Shown in pieces: positions 23,487 to 30,882 of a DNA stretch of 32,343 bases. The notes under the pieces were generated by a model. That model did not search any database. It was given only the letters and a program-made list of their open reading frames with translations, and was not told where the DNA came from. This stretch comes from an uncultured Sulfolobales archaeon (GTDB taxonomy: Archaea; Thermoproteota; Thermoprotei_A; Sulfolobales; NBVN01). The stretch lies in NCBI GenBank assembly GCA_938045815.1, contig CALIBI010000062.1, forward strand, positions 1 to 32,343, given 5' to 3'. A program made the position numbers and the translations under genes. Each line of letters begins with the position of its first letter. The first letter of the stretch is position 1.

Positions 23487-24359
23487 TTGAGTAACGTAGA
23501 GGAATTAATTAAGAAGATAGATGAGTTAAGAGAAGAGATAAAGACTCTCAAGAATCAGAGATTCGATTTAATAAACAGGGTTGAGGGATTAAGAGGGGAG
23601 AGAGAAAAACTCAGGGAAGAACTAACTAGTGTCAAGAATAAGCTGGAGAATATTTGGGGGCTGAAAAATAAACTCAGTGAGGAGAGGAATAAGCTAATCT
23701 CTCAGAGGAGGGAGGTTCTGAGCAAGCTCAGAGACTTGAGAGGTAAGTTAGTCAGTATTAAGGAAAACATAAATAGTTTTAAGAACCACGCACCATCATC
23801 AATAACCAGGATTAAGCAAGAGATTGAGAGGCTTGAGTGGAAGATAATAACTGAGTCACTACCTATAGATGTGGAGAGCAAGATTGTTAGGGAGATAGCT
23901 AGGCTGGAGGAGGAGTTAGAGAAAGCTATTGAGGGTAGGAAATTAATGGAGGAGTATAAGGAAGTGAGAGCAGAACATCAGAGCTTAAGAATAGTGTTAG
24001 AAGACCTTAATAACAAAATAAATGAATTAACGGAGAAGATCGCTGTTTTGAGGGATAGGGAACTTAAGCTTAAGGAAGAACGTAATTCCTTGAGAGGGAG
24101 GCTTGAAGAGTTATCGAGGGAATTAACAGATATAAGGCTCAGAATAGACCAACTAAGCGTGTCCATCAACTCTAAGGTTGAGGAACTACGAGTTCTTCAG
24201 GAAGAGCTAAAGACTCTCAAGACTTCCTTAGCGAAGAATAGGGGGAAGGAGATCCTAGGTAGGAAGAAGGAAGAGGTAGAGAAGAAGATGAAGGAAACTA
24301 AGAGACTAACTCTGGAGGACCTGAAAATATATTATGGAGAGATAGAGGAAGACCTTTAA
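23487..24359 (+). CDS. Archaeal long coiled-coil protein (COG1340-like)
   Basis: Nearly all of the 290 residues are heptad coiled coil rich in E, K, L and R. A short break near residue 100-115 (NSFKNHAPSSITRIKQEIERLEW) is the centre of a hairpin, and a small C-terminal piece LTLEDLKIYYGEIEEDL resembles the tail of the uncharacterised archaeal coiled-coil family COG1340. TTG 23487 starts 4 bases after the acdB stop, so the two are cotranscribed. The role is unknown; the family is often found near translation genes, as here next to L21e. Residues around HAPSSI and LEWKIITESLPIDVE are the part most likely to be conserved. Confidence 0.75.
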   Translation: MSNVEELIKKIDELREEIKTLKNQRFDLINRVEGLRGEREKLREELTSVKNKLENIWGLKNKLSEERNKLISQRREVLSKLRDLRGKLVSIKENINSFKNHAPSSITRIKQEIERLEWKIITESLPIDVESKIVREIARLEEELEKAIEGRKLMEEYKEVRAEHQSLRIVLEDLNNKINELTEKIAVLRDRELKLKEERNSLRGRLEELSRELTDIRLRIDQLSVSINSKVEELRVLQEELKTLKTSLAKNRGKEILGRKKEEVEKKMKETKRLTLEDLKIYYGEIEEDL

Positions 24360-24373
24360 AGCACCCGCATATT

Positions 24374-24383
24374 AACTTTTAAG
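24374..24383 (+). promoter_or_regulatory. TATA box for the L21e-rpoF-DUF655 operon
   Basis: AACTTTTAAG lies about 40 bases before the ATG at 24418; AGGTG at 24406-24410 can serve as the ribosome site. Confidence 0.55.
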
Positions 24384-24417
24384 GATAAACCTAACAATAA
24401 AAACTAGGTGTGATTAG

Positions 24418-24717
24418 ATGGTTAAGGCGTCTCACGGGTACAGGCACAGAACAAGAAAACTACTAAAGAAGAATGTTAGAGAGCGGGGTTCAGTACCTCT
24501 TTTGAGTACTGTCCTGAGAGAATATAAGGAGGGCGATAAGGTGTGTGTAGTGCCTAACCCAGCAATACAGGAAGCCTTGCCGCACAGGAGGTACGTAGGT
24601 AAGGTTGGTGTTGTGGTGGGTAGGAGGGGGAGAGCCTACTTGGTTGAGATCTACGTAGGTGATAAGAAGAAGACCTTAATAACGTATCCCGAACATTTAA
24701 GACCTGTTAGTGCGTGA
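24418..24717 (+). CDS. rpl21e: Large-subunit ribosomal protein eL21 (L21e)
   Basis: This 99-residue protein has the family signature HGYRHRTRKLLKKNVRERG at its N-terminus (rRNA contact), an SH3-like core (EYKEGDKVCVVPNPAIQEALPHRRY with GKVGVVVGRRGRAYLVEI) and a short basic end. It is an archaeal/eukaryotic ribosomal protein absent from bacteria. It heads an operon with rpoF, which starts 5 bases after its stop, and the DUF655 gene; this L21e-rpoF-DUF655 order is widely conserved in archaea. Preceded by a clear TATA box. Confidence 0.96.
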   Translation: MVKASHGYRHRTRKLLKKNVRERGSVPLLSTVLREYKEGDKVCVVPNPAIQEALPHRRYVGKVGVVVGRRGRAYLVEIYVGDKKKTLITYPEHLRPVSA

Positions 24718-24722
24718 GATAA

Positions 24723-25049
24723 ATGAAGATAATATCTTCCCGGAATATCTCTTACGCTGAAATGCTGAAGATGATTGAAGACTTGGTTGAGAGGGGGGTG
24801 GAACTCGAGAGTATAGAGCTTCGGGTTCTAGATTACCTTCGCAGATTTAATAAGTGTAAGCGAGGTGATGAGTTAGTTAAGGAACTTGAGAAGAAAGGCT
24901 TCAGTGAGGTAACAGCTGTGATGATAGCTAACATATCCCCGAAAGACGTAGAAACTCTTAAAATTCTTTTGAGTTTTGAGAGTAAGAATTATGGTGAGGA
25001 ATTTCTTAGTGAGGTACTCCAGATAATCAATGAGTACTGCGGTAAGTAA
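24723..25049 (+). CDS. rpoF: RNA polymerase subunit F (Rpo4/Rpb4)
   Basis: Rpo4 forms with Rpo7 the stalk of archaeal RNA polymerase. The 108-residue sequence matches crenarchaeal RpoF: ISYAEMLKMIEDLVER, RVLDYLRRFNKCKRGDELVKEL and the conserved turn VTAVMIANISPKDVETLKIL, ending in a helix. The ATG at 24723 follows the L21e stop at once. Its 3' end overlaps the DUF655 gene by 20 bases, so the three genes are tightly coupled. Confidence 0.93.
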   Translation: MKIISSRNISYAEMLKMIEDLVERGVELESIELRVLDYLRRFNKCKRGDELVKELEKKGFSEVTAVMIANISPKDVETLKILLSFESKNYGEEFLSEVLQIINEYCGK

Positions 25050-25737
25050 GATTCTTGAGGAGGTATCACTCGTGGGATTTAGGGCACCGACTAGCGGGGA
25101 TAAGAGAGTTTCCCGTGAAGACTTCGCCGTAGTTCTAGATTTTATGCAGAGTGGTAATCCGTTAGATCAGCATCACCCGTCACACAAGAATAAACCTCTT
25201 GCTCAAGCACTGGGAACCACTTACTTCACCCTGCTGGAATTCCATCCTAAGCCGGGTGTCACTGTCGCTCAGGGGGAGAAGGTGTGTGTTAGTTTTCGAT
25301 TCCGTGAGTTAAGAGACAAGGTTGGGTACGTGTGGGGTGAGCCAGTACGTTATGATGACTTAACAGCCGTAGCTAAGTCTTACCTCCCTGAAGCGATCAG
25401 GACTGTAGTAGTGGATTTAGAGAAGGTGTTCGTGACTTTCTTCAACATCGCCGCGCCAGTAACTATAAAGTTGCATTCGCTTGAGTTAATACCTGGCATC
25501 GGTAAGAAGACTATGTGGACGATCCTTGAAGAGAGGAAGAAGCCTTTCGAGTCTTTTCGCGATATCCAAACCAGGGTCAAGATACTGGATCCTGTGGGTT
25601 TAGTGTCTGAGAGGATTTTGAAGGAGATTAAGGGTGAGGAGAAAATATACCTGTTTCTCGATCCTCCCTCGGAGGTTAGGGACGCTATCGTTCTCGGGTA
25701 CCTGCACAGGATATATTCTATGCTAGGTTACGAGTAA
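25030..25737 (+). CDS. DUF655 RNA/DNA-binding protein
   Basis: A conserved archaeal protein with an OB-like N-terminal region (residues 30-130: EDFAVVLDFMQSGNPLD, then a QALGTTYFTLLEF strand and EKVCV) and a helix-hairpin-helix element LELIPGIGKKTMWTILEER at about 150-170, ending in VILGYLHRIYSMLGYE-like helices. The HhH motif suggests nucleic-acid binding; family function is not firmly known. ATG 25030 lies inside rpoF. In many archaea the 16S rRNA dimethyltransferase gene ksgA follows DUF655; here it does not, and an sRNA candidate and ubiX come next. Confidence 0.9.
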   Translation: MSTAVSKILEEVSLVGFRAPTSGDKRVSREDFAVVLDFMQSGNPLDQHHPSHKNKPLAQALGTTYFTLLEFHPKPGVTVAQGEKVCVSFRFRELRDKVGYVWGEPVRYDDLTAVAKSYLPEAIRTVVVDLEKVFVTFFNIAAPVTIKLHSLELIPGIGKKTMWTILEERKKPFESFRDIQTRVKILDPVGLVSERILKEIKGEEKIYLFLDPPSEVRDAIVLGYLHRIYSMLGYE

Positions 25738-25751
25738 TCGGGTAAGGAATT

Positions 25752-25804
25752 CTTCAGTCCTGCGCGGGTAAATCATCTCTCATACCTTTCGAGCTTCATC
25801 ATTT
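25752..25804 (-). ncRNA. C/D box guide sRNA candidate 2
   Basis: The minus strand of the DUF655-ubiX gap shows box C ATGATGA (25796-25802), a 12-base guide (AGCTCGAAAGGT), D'-like ATGA, a 3-base spacer, C'-like ATGATTT, a 12-base guide (ACCCGCGCAGGA) and box D CTGA (25754-25757). The core is 49 bases, matching candidate 1 element for element. It would direct 2'-O-methylation; the D-guide predicts a target containing TCCTGCGCGGGT. I see no clear TATA box on the right side, so it may be processed from a longer RNA. Confidence 0.55.
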
Positions 25805-25910
25805 TGCTGTCCAGACTCCACGATTGAGTGGCTGCTGAGATCTTCAGTAATTCAGTGACTCACGAGTTTATAAGTATTGTTTGAGGGGTGGAGAACTGAT
25901 CTGCTAATGC

Positions 25911-25921
25911 GTATTTAAAGG
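25911..25921 (+). promoter_or_regulatory. TATA box for ubiX
   Basis: GTATTTAAAGG lies 37-47 bases before the TTG start at 25958, and GGAGGG at 25943-25948 is a strong ribosome site that fixes that TTG as the start. Confidence 0.6.
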
Positions 25922-25957
25922 GTTCAAGATTCTTAAGTCATTGGAGGGTGCTCTGGC

Positions 25958-26581
25958 TTGAGTAGGTTTGTTGTCGGTATTACTGGGAGTAGCGGGATTA
26001 TTTATGGTTTGAGGCTTGTGGAGGTCTTGAGTTCTTCTGGTCACGAGGTTCACGTTGTCTTGAGTGATGAAGCTAAGCTAGTATCCGCTGACGAGTGTCT
26101 TAGTGAGGCTGAGCTGATTTCTTTGCTGAGAAGAATCGCGTCGAGTGTGTACGGCGAGTACGATTTTACCGCGCCCGTAGCTTCTTCATCCTACCTTGTT
26201 GACGGGACTGTAGTGATTCCCTGCACTCTCAAGACGCTTGGTGAGATAGCTAACTCAATACCGTCAACGCTAATCAGTAGGGCGGCTCTCAACTCGCTTA
26301 GGCTGAGACGATCGCTGGTTGTTGTGGTGCGTGAAACCCCGCTATCAACGCTGGATTTGATTAACATGCTTAAAGTATCGTTAAGTGGTGGTGTAGTAAT
26401 GCCTGCTTCACCGGCTTTCTACACGAAGCCTCAATCTATTCAGGACTTGGTTGACTTCATTGTTGGTAAGGTTCTTGACGTGCTTGGTTTGGAGAATAAC
26501 CTCTACAGGAGGTGGGAGGGGCTTAAACCTACTCAAGAAACAAGTCTTTGCGCCCGCTTTTACGAGCTAGTAGATTCTTAA
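25958..26581 (+). CDS. ubiX: Flavin prenyltransferase (UbiX family)
   Basis: UbiX joins dimethylallyl phosphate to FMN to make the prenylated flavin cofactor of UbiD-type decarboxylases. The 207-residue protein has the flavoprotein Rossmann start VVGITGSSGIIYGLRL, ASSSYLVDGTVVIPCTLKTLGEIA (substrate loop), RRSLVVVVRETPLS and MPASPAFYTKPQSIQDLVDFIVGKVLDVLGL, all typical of UbiX/Pad1. TTG 25958 is supported by a ribosome site. The last 53 bases overlap the convergent Cys-rich gene at 26529. No ubiD is present in this window. Confidence 0.9.
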   Translation: MSRFVVGITGSSGIIYGLRLVEVLSSSGHEVHVVLSDEAKLVSADECLSEAELISLLRRIASSVYGEYDFTAPVASSSYLVDGTVVIPCTLKTLGEIANSIPSTLISRAALNSLRLRRSLVVVVRETPLSTLDLINMLKVSLSGGVVMPASPAFYTKPQSIQDLVDFIVGKVLDVLGLENNLYRRWEGLKPTQETSLCARFYELVDS

Positions 26582-26981
26582 GTTTCTCATCCATTTTTGC
26601 TTCATCTAACTCCTTAATGAATTCCTTCTCCCCCTCCCTGAACTTGACTGCGAACGCGCACTTACCGTCAGGCAGTAACGCTTTCCTCTCGCAGTAAGCG
26701 AATTGGCACCTATACCCTAAGCACGTGTCGCCTATCCACCTACACATAGCTGCCTTCTGCACGTGACCCTTGACCACTCTATTCACTATCACTAACGCGT
26801 TCTTAGAACACCTGAAAAAAGGACATAAGGTGTTGCACTTATCACCTAAAGGCAGGGGTTTCTCCTCCTTCGTGAGTTTTCGTTCCTCGTAGGTTTTTTC
26901 AGGTGTTTCTGGTTTCTTAACCCAACTACGTCTTTCTTCGTGAGGTACTCGGTGCTTGTCTGGGTAACTCAACGAACTCAC
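26529..26981 (-). CDS. Cysteine-rich protein of unknown function
   Basis: 150 residues, not recognised by name. The N-terminal ~45 residues are charged and probably disordered; the core is dense in cysteines: CNTLCPFFRCSKNAL, AAMCRWIGDTCLGYRCQFAYC and PDGKCAF. Eight to nine Cys in about 60 residues suggest a metal- or Fe-S-binding unit (inference). The C-terminus is a charged helix (EFIKELDEAKMDEKLKNLLARK). GTG 26981 is the likely start. It overlaps ubiX tail to tail by 53 bases. The cysteine-rich core makes it more than a shadow frame. Confidence 0.65.
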   Translation of the reverse strand: MSSLSYPDKHRVPHEERRSWVKKPETPEKTYEERKLTKEEKPLPLGDKCNTLCPFFRCSKNALVIVNRVVKGHVQKAAMCRWIGDTCLGYRCQFAYCERKALLPDGKCAFAVKFREGEKEFIKELDEAKMDEKLKNLLARKSGRKDLFLE

Positions 26982-27007
26982 CGGCTACTCTCGCTACCCC
27001 ATATAAT

Positions 27008-27514
27008 CTAGGGTTTAAACCATTTTAAAGCTACATAGGTAATGAGTCCTGACTGGTGGGTTATGGCTAGTATTAAGTCTTTCTTCACGCTGTGTGATAG
27101 TCTCCCCCAACTAATCAGGTCTCCAGGCTCTATTAGTTGTCCGTACTTAAGTACTTTCACTAGGTATGGAGCGTGTTCTAACCCGGGTCTCTTCTTGTAT
27201 AGAGCGAAGTCAGTCCCGTACTTGAGTGCTGACCTAATAGTGAAGCCGAAATCTTTGAATTCTCTGTAGCTCCTGTATAGCTCATCAAACTCTGGTATGT
27301 GGCTGCTGCACACGGTCTTGAGTTCCTCGAGACTTAATTCCTTGTTGTTCCTAAAGATTTTGAGTATTCCTTTCTCAGCTAGGTAGTAAGCTTCTATGAG
27401 TGATAATTCTAGGGGTTTGTTAGCTTCTTCCGTGCTCTTAGGTTTCTTCACGCCGACAGGCTTGCCGATGAAACTGACGTCAAAAATGCATTTGGCTAGG
27501 TCAACATCAAACAC
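27008..27514 (-). CDS. endA: tRNA-intron splicing endonuclease subunit
   Basis: EndA excises introns from archaeal precursor tRNAs and rRNAs. The catalytic triad is visible: Tyr106 in YGTDFALYKK, His114 in EHAPYLV and a Lys at 144/145 in HSVKKDLILAI. GKPVGVKKP and PLELSLIEAYYLAEKG are N-terminal hallmarks. Homology appears to extend upstream of the GTG at 27514: the same frame reads AYLIGSKAI just before it, like the 'LLVGSKVLV' start of Sulfolobus EndA, but no ATG, GTG or TTG lies in frame there back to the previous stop region. Either translation begins at 27514 with a trimmed N-terminus or a rare start is used. In Crenarchaeota a second, structural subunit is usually encoded elsewhere. Confidence 0.88.
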   Translation of the reverse strand: MFDVDLAKCIFDVSFIGKPVGVKKPKSTEEANKPLELSLIEAYYLAEKGILKIFRNNKELSLEELKTVCSSHIPEFDELYRSYREFKDFGFTIRSALKYGTDFALYKKRPGLEHAPYLVKVLKYGQLIEPGDLISWGRLSHSVKKDLILAITHQSGLITYVALKWFKP

Positions 27515-27569
27515 TATTGCTTTAGACCCTATTAAGTAGGCGTGCCCGCTTCCGCAGCTCTTAAGTTTC

Positions 27570-28262
27570 TTATCTGTGGAGTGAGATGAGTCTGAGATCA
27601 GACCCCACCTTCTTAAGTATGTCGGCAGTGTCTTCGAGCTTGTCTGCTAGTTCTTTAAGTAGGAGTAGCGCTCCTACGTCTTTGGAGTAGCATTTTATTA
27701 TTTCTAGTCCTAACTCTCTGTAGATCTCGTCAACGTTGTTTTCTAGGGTGGTTTCCTTCTGGTAGAGTTCCTTAACAGCTTTGTAGTTTCTTAATTTGTT
27801 TAGCATGTCTATCACTATAGACATCATCTCCGTGATTCTCCTGATTACGGAGTCTAGGTACACGTACATGTTATCAGGCATTTTCTCGAATCCTTTAGTA
27901 GCTAGGAGTAGGGCTCTGTTCGCGGCGGCTTCCCCGTGTTCAGACGACCTAATAATATTCTGTACGATACCGACGTACAGGTTCTCCATGGGTAGTGCGG
28001 GTGATACTCTGACAACATACTCGAACAGGTTTGTGGCTCCTTCCTCTATCTCGTCTTTTATTAGGCGTATTCTGCCGTATATTTTCTCGACGCCTGCTTT
28101 GTTTAGGTCGTCTAGTTCCTTAAGAAGGCTTTGGAGTTCTTTGAAGAGGTCTATGGATTTCCTGATTAGAGCTATTAGTTGTTCAGATATAGCTGACTCA
28201 GCTATGCTTTCTCTCTCACCACGCTCACGAATCTCGTCGAGTCTTATGCTTTCTTCAGTCAA
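27570..28262 (-). CDS. DUF47 / PhoU-like protein
   Basis: An all-helical 230-residue protein with the repeated three-helix pattern and conserved E/D residues of the DUF47/PhoU family (EEGATNLFEYVVRVSPALP, RALLLATKGFEKMPDNMYVY, EMMSIVIDMLNKL, ENNVDEIYRELGLEII, LKELADKLEDTADIL). Members bind metal clusters and are often partners of Pit-type phosphate transporters, but no transporter is in this window. TTG 28262 is the start. It is followed closely by endA and preceded, 53 bases upstream, by the helical unknown 28316-28729. Confidence 0.75.
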   Translation of the reverse strand: MTEESIRLDEIRERGERESIAESAISEQLIALIRKSIDLFKELQSLLKELDDLNKAGVEKIYGRIRLIKDEIEEGATNLFEYVVRVSPALPMENLYVGIVQNIIRSSEHGEAAANRALLLATKGFEKMPDNMYVYLDSVIRRITEMMSIVIDMLNKLRNYKAVKELYQKETTLENNVDEIYRELGLEIIKCYSKDVGALLLLKELADKLEDTADILKKVGSDLRLISLHR

Positions 28263-28315
28263 GTTCTCACCAGCTGTATTACTACTTAATAATTCATAGA
28301 CTAGAATAAATACCT

Positions 28316-28729
28316 TTAGGTTGTGGGTAGTGTTTTCAGGATTCTTGAGGCTGTGTTGCTTAAGTCCTTGATTTTCGTTAACTCGCTGTCTATGAAGTCT
28401 GCTTCCTCACGCATGCCGTTGTTGAGTAGGTGTGTTTTAAGGTCTGTTAGTATGTCTTCCTCGTCATTTGTTAGCACCATCGTGATGTAGGTGATGAGTG
28501 TTTTCATGTGGTCTAGGAATTCTCTGCGTATGTTGGGTGACTCACATAACTCAATGCTTTTCTTCAGGTTATTCCTAGTCTTGCTGACCTTGATTATGTA
28601 ATTCCTCACCACGTCGTAGGAGATCCTGCCGTTGAGGAAATCCTCGGTTAAGCTCCTCAGTCTAGCTAGTTCTTCATTCCTCTTTAAAGTGTAGTCTTCC
28701 AGCTTCCTGAATATGATTGAGTCTTCCAT
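28316..28729 (-). CDS. Unknown helical protein, 137 aa
   Basis: I do not recognise it. It is predicted almost entirely helical (MEDSIIFRKLEDYTLKRNEE, LARLRSLTEDFL, FLDHMKTLITYITMVL) with a single Cys and no membrane helix. Its ATG at 28729 shares the last base of the upstream gene's stop (TAATG), so the two are translationally coupled. It lies between a DUF47 gene and a CRISPR array; I see no nuclease or RAMP motif that would make it a Cas protein. Confidence 0.6.
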   Translation of the reverse strand: MEDSIIFRKLEDYTLKRNEELARLRSLTEDFLNGRISYDVVRNYIIKVSKTRNNLKKSIELCESPNIRREFLDHMKTLITYITMVLTNDEEDILTDLKTHLLNNGMREEADFIDSELTKIKDLSNTASRILKTLPTT

Positions 28730-29088
28730 TAAGTAGACCTCACGGTAGCCATGGAGTTATCGGAAACCCCGCTCCTCCGCATGAATTCCTCGTTAACCCA
28801 GACCTCACTTTCTGGGACGTCATCAGAAACGAGAACACTCAACCCAAACCTCTTACCGGAAACAGATAACTGAATCTTCTCCTTAACACCCAACTCACTA
28901 ACCAGCTTACTAGAAACATAAACAGAACCCTCAGGAACACCCACCCTCAACCTAACCCTAACCCTCCTCTCAGAAACCCTCCTCACACCCCTCCCAAGCA
29001 CCTCACTAGCAGGAGGTATCACAGCCACCAACTGCTTAACATCCCTCTTCCGAGAAGACTGAGAACCACCACCCTCACTACTCAGCAC
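28729..29088 (-). CDS. Unknown beta-rich protein, double-psi-barrel-like
   Basis: From the start I favour (GTG 29088) the protein is 119 residues. An open frame continues upstream to 29181, but that part is a run of W, C, F and L encoded by skewed AC/GT repeat-flank DNA, and a TATA-like TATTTATTA (reverse strand, about 29118-29127) places the transcript start near 29095. The core repeats a strand pattern (VRVRLRVGVPEGSVYVSSKL, VSELGVKEKIQLSV, VWVNEEFMRRSGVSDNSM) like CDC48-N or molybdopterin-binding double-psi barrels (inference). Coding-strand codons are extremely G/T-rich. Coupled to the next gene by TAATG. Confidence 0.55.
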   Translation of the reverse strand: MLSSEGGGSQSSRKRDVKQLVAVIPPASEVLGRGVRRVSERRVRVRLRVGVPEGSVYVSSKLVSELGVKEKIQLSVSGKRFGLSVLVSDDVPESEVWVNEEFMRRSGVSDNSMATVRST

Positions 29089-29174
29089 ACACCACCACAA
29101 AAATAACAACCTAACACATAATAAATACAGACCACACCAAACAAACCAAAAACACAAACACCCAACCACCCACT

Positions 29175-29847
29175 CTCCCAATTCATTCTTGTTTGATACA
29201 CAGCATATGACATTATGTCACTGGGTGTGGGCTATCACTTTCAATTCATTCTTGTTTGATACTTTACTACACGGGAAGTAAGCGGCAAGCCTTAACCAAC
29301 TACTTTCAATTCATTCTTGTTTGATACAATAATCTTGGCAGAGAGGAAACCGTCTACGGATGCGCCTTTCAATTCATTCTTGTTTGATACACGCCATGTG
29401 CGTGCCCTTACTAGCTTAACGACTACGAGCTTTCAATTCATTCTTGTTTGATACTACATGATCCTTGACAGGCATGACTGGTATGTGTTAACGTCCTTTC
29501 AATTCATTCTTGTTTGATACTCTGCGTGACCCACACGTGCCCCCCGCAGAAAGTGGAGTTCACTTTCAATTCATTCTTGTTTGATACATATTATACTCAG
29601 AGTTAGTCCTACTAAGGCAAGTTGAACTTTCAATTCATTCTTGTTTGATACAGGAGGTATGACTATGGGTTTATGGTGAATGTCTGTTTCAACTTTCAAT
29701 TCATTCTTGTTTGATACACGTCTGCGTGAACAGGTTGGTGACGGTCGTGTTTGCTCTTTCAATTCATTCTTGTTTGATACCTGGAGTGACCTAAGGAACG
29801 GAAAGATACCACAGTTAGTGGTCTTTCAATTCATTCTTGTTTGATAC
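29175..29847 (-). CRISPR. CRISPR array 1: 11 repeats, 10 spacers, 25-nt repeat
   Basis: In transcript orientation the 25-nt repeat runs GTATCAAACA...GAATTGAAAG. Repeat starts on the + strand are 29175, 29238, 29303, 29366, 29430, 29496, 29563, 29627, 29693, 29756 and 29823; spacers are 38-42 nt. The outermost repeat (29175) has two C-for-T changes, which marks the old, trailer end on the left; the leader at 29848-29966 is on the right. The transcript therefore runs on the minus strand and ends each repeat in ATTGAAAG, the standard 8-nt crRNA 5' handle of Crenarchaeota. I see no obvious spacer match within this window by eye. The array lies 87 bases from the 28729-29088 gene. Confidence 0.97.
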
Positions 29848-29966
29848 CGTTTTGTGCGTGATTTTTGTGCGTGTTTTCTCCTCTAATTATTACTTCCTAC
29901 GCGTAGTTATTTAAATTTTACATTAGGAGTTTTGTTGGGAGGGGTGTTCTACGCGTGGTTACTCCT
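29848..29966 (-). promoter_or_regulatory. Leader of CRISPR array 1 (copy L of an inverted leader pair)
   Basis: Read toward the array (minus strand) it has a TATA box (AAATTTAAATAA, about 29906-29918) with a transcript start expected near 29885-29890. Two CTACGCGT(A/G)G palindromes at 29897-29906 and 29949-29958 flank the box, 52 bases apart, likely regulator sites. Positions 29879-29966 match 31009-31096 on the opposite strand without gaps at 76 of 88 positions. The other side of this element runs into cas6, whose ATG follows directly at 29968, so the block may drive both. Confidence 0.85.
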
Positions 29967-29967
29967 G

Positions 29968-30882
29968 ATGGTGTTTTTTAGGTTTTTTGTTTGTGTTTTG
30001 TTGGTGGTTGTTTTGTTGGTGGTTAGGTTTGTGTTGAGGGCTGTGTCTGGTGGTGGGTTGCCTTGGTTTGTTGGTCATGAGTGTAGGGCTGGTTTTATTG
30101 GTTTGGTTTCGAGGCTTGATTCTGGTTTTGGTTCGGTTCTTCATGATGGGGTTGAGGTTGGTGGTAGGAGGAGGGCTGTTTTCTCGCTTAAGCCTCTGGT
30201 GTTTGATTCTGGGTATGAGGTTGTTTTTCCTGGTGGGTCTTGTTCTAGGTTTTTGGTTGATGGTAATGTTGTTTTTGAGCCTGGTGCTCGGGGTTCGATG
30301 AGTGTTGTTTTTCTTGTGGGGGATTCGGGTGTTAGGTTTCTGCAGGTGTTGCTTTCGAGTGTTGGTGAGTTGAGGTTTAGTGTTAAGGGGTATGAGTTCG
30401 TGATTGAGAGGGTGGGGTTTGAGCTTGTTGACCCCGCCAGCGTCGTTAGGTCTGGCGAGCTTCTGGATGAGGTAGATATTGAGTTCTTAACACCAACCTA
30501 CTTCAACCCGATGCAGGGGGACGCTAAGTATAAGGTGCTGTACCCAGACACCACACTCATGCTGGCCTCACTCATATCAACATCACACCAACTAACAAAC
30601 ATCAACTACCCGAAACCAGAAGAACTAGCTAAATACGTATACATCAGCGGACTAGACATCAAAACACCACACATAGAGAAAACAGAACACGAAACACCAA
30701 CAGGATTCGTCGGATGGGCCAAACTAAGAATAAGAGAAGAAGCAAACGAAGAAACAAGAAAAACAATAACAGGACTACTAAAACTAGGCGAAATAACAAA
30801 CATAGGAGGCAACAGAAGCGGCGGGTACGGAGTAATAAAAATAAAGAAACCCACAAAAACTAAAACAACAAATTCAGAATAA
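29968..30882 (+). CDS. cas6: CRISPR pre-crRNA processing endoribonuclease Cas6
   Basis: Cas6 cuts the CRISPR transcript inside each repeat, leaving the 8-nt ATTGAAA(G/C) handle. From ATG 29968 the protein is 304 residues, two ferredoxin-like RAMP folds. The first has the family start LLVVRFVLRAVSGGGLPWFV, GHECRAGFIGL and a conserved LHD near residue 60. The second ends with the C-terminal glycine-rich loop IGGNRSGGYGVIKI. Earlier in-frame TTG codons fall inside the leader, so I exclude them; initiation within the TTG/GTG run up to 30025 cannot be excluded. The gene is remarkable for composition: codons are extremely G/T-rich up to about 30420 and A/C-rich from about 30530. No other cas gene is present here. 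Confidence 0.88.
   Translation: MVFFRFFVCVLLVVVLLVVRFVLRAVSGGGLPWFVGHECRAGFIGLVSRLDSGFGSVLHDGVEVGGRRRAVFSLKPLVFDSGYEVVFPGGSCSRFLVDGNVVFEPGARGSMSVVFLVGDSGVRFLQVLLSSVGELRFSVKGYEFVIERVGFELVDPASVVRSGELLDEVDIEFLTPTYFNPMQGDAKYKVLYPDTTLMLASLISTSHQLTNINYPKPEELAKYVYISGLDIKTPHIEKTEHETPTGFVGWAKLRIREEANEETRKTITGLLKLGEITNIGGNRSGGYGVIKIKKPTKTKTTNSE

Noticed and set aside
29089-29181. N-terminal extension of the beta-rich gene up to the first CRISPR repeat
   Set aside because: It is a Trp/Cys/Phe/Leu string encoded by AC-skewed flank sequence, and the TATA-like element lies inside it; the GTG at 29088 fits better.
29571-29762. 63-codon minus-strand frame inside array 1
   Set aside because: It consists of translated repeats (VSNKNELKV repeated), not a gene.
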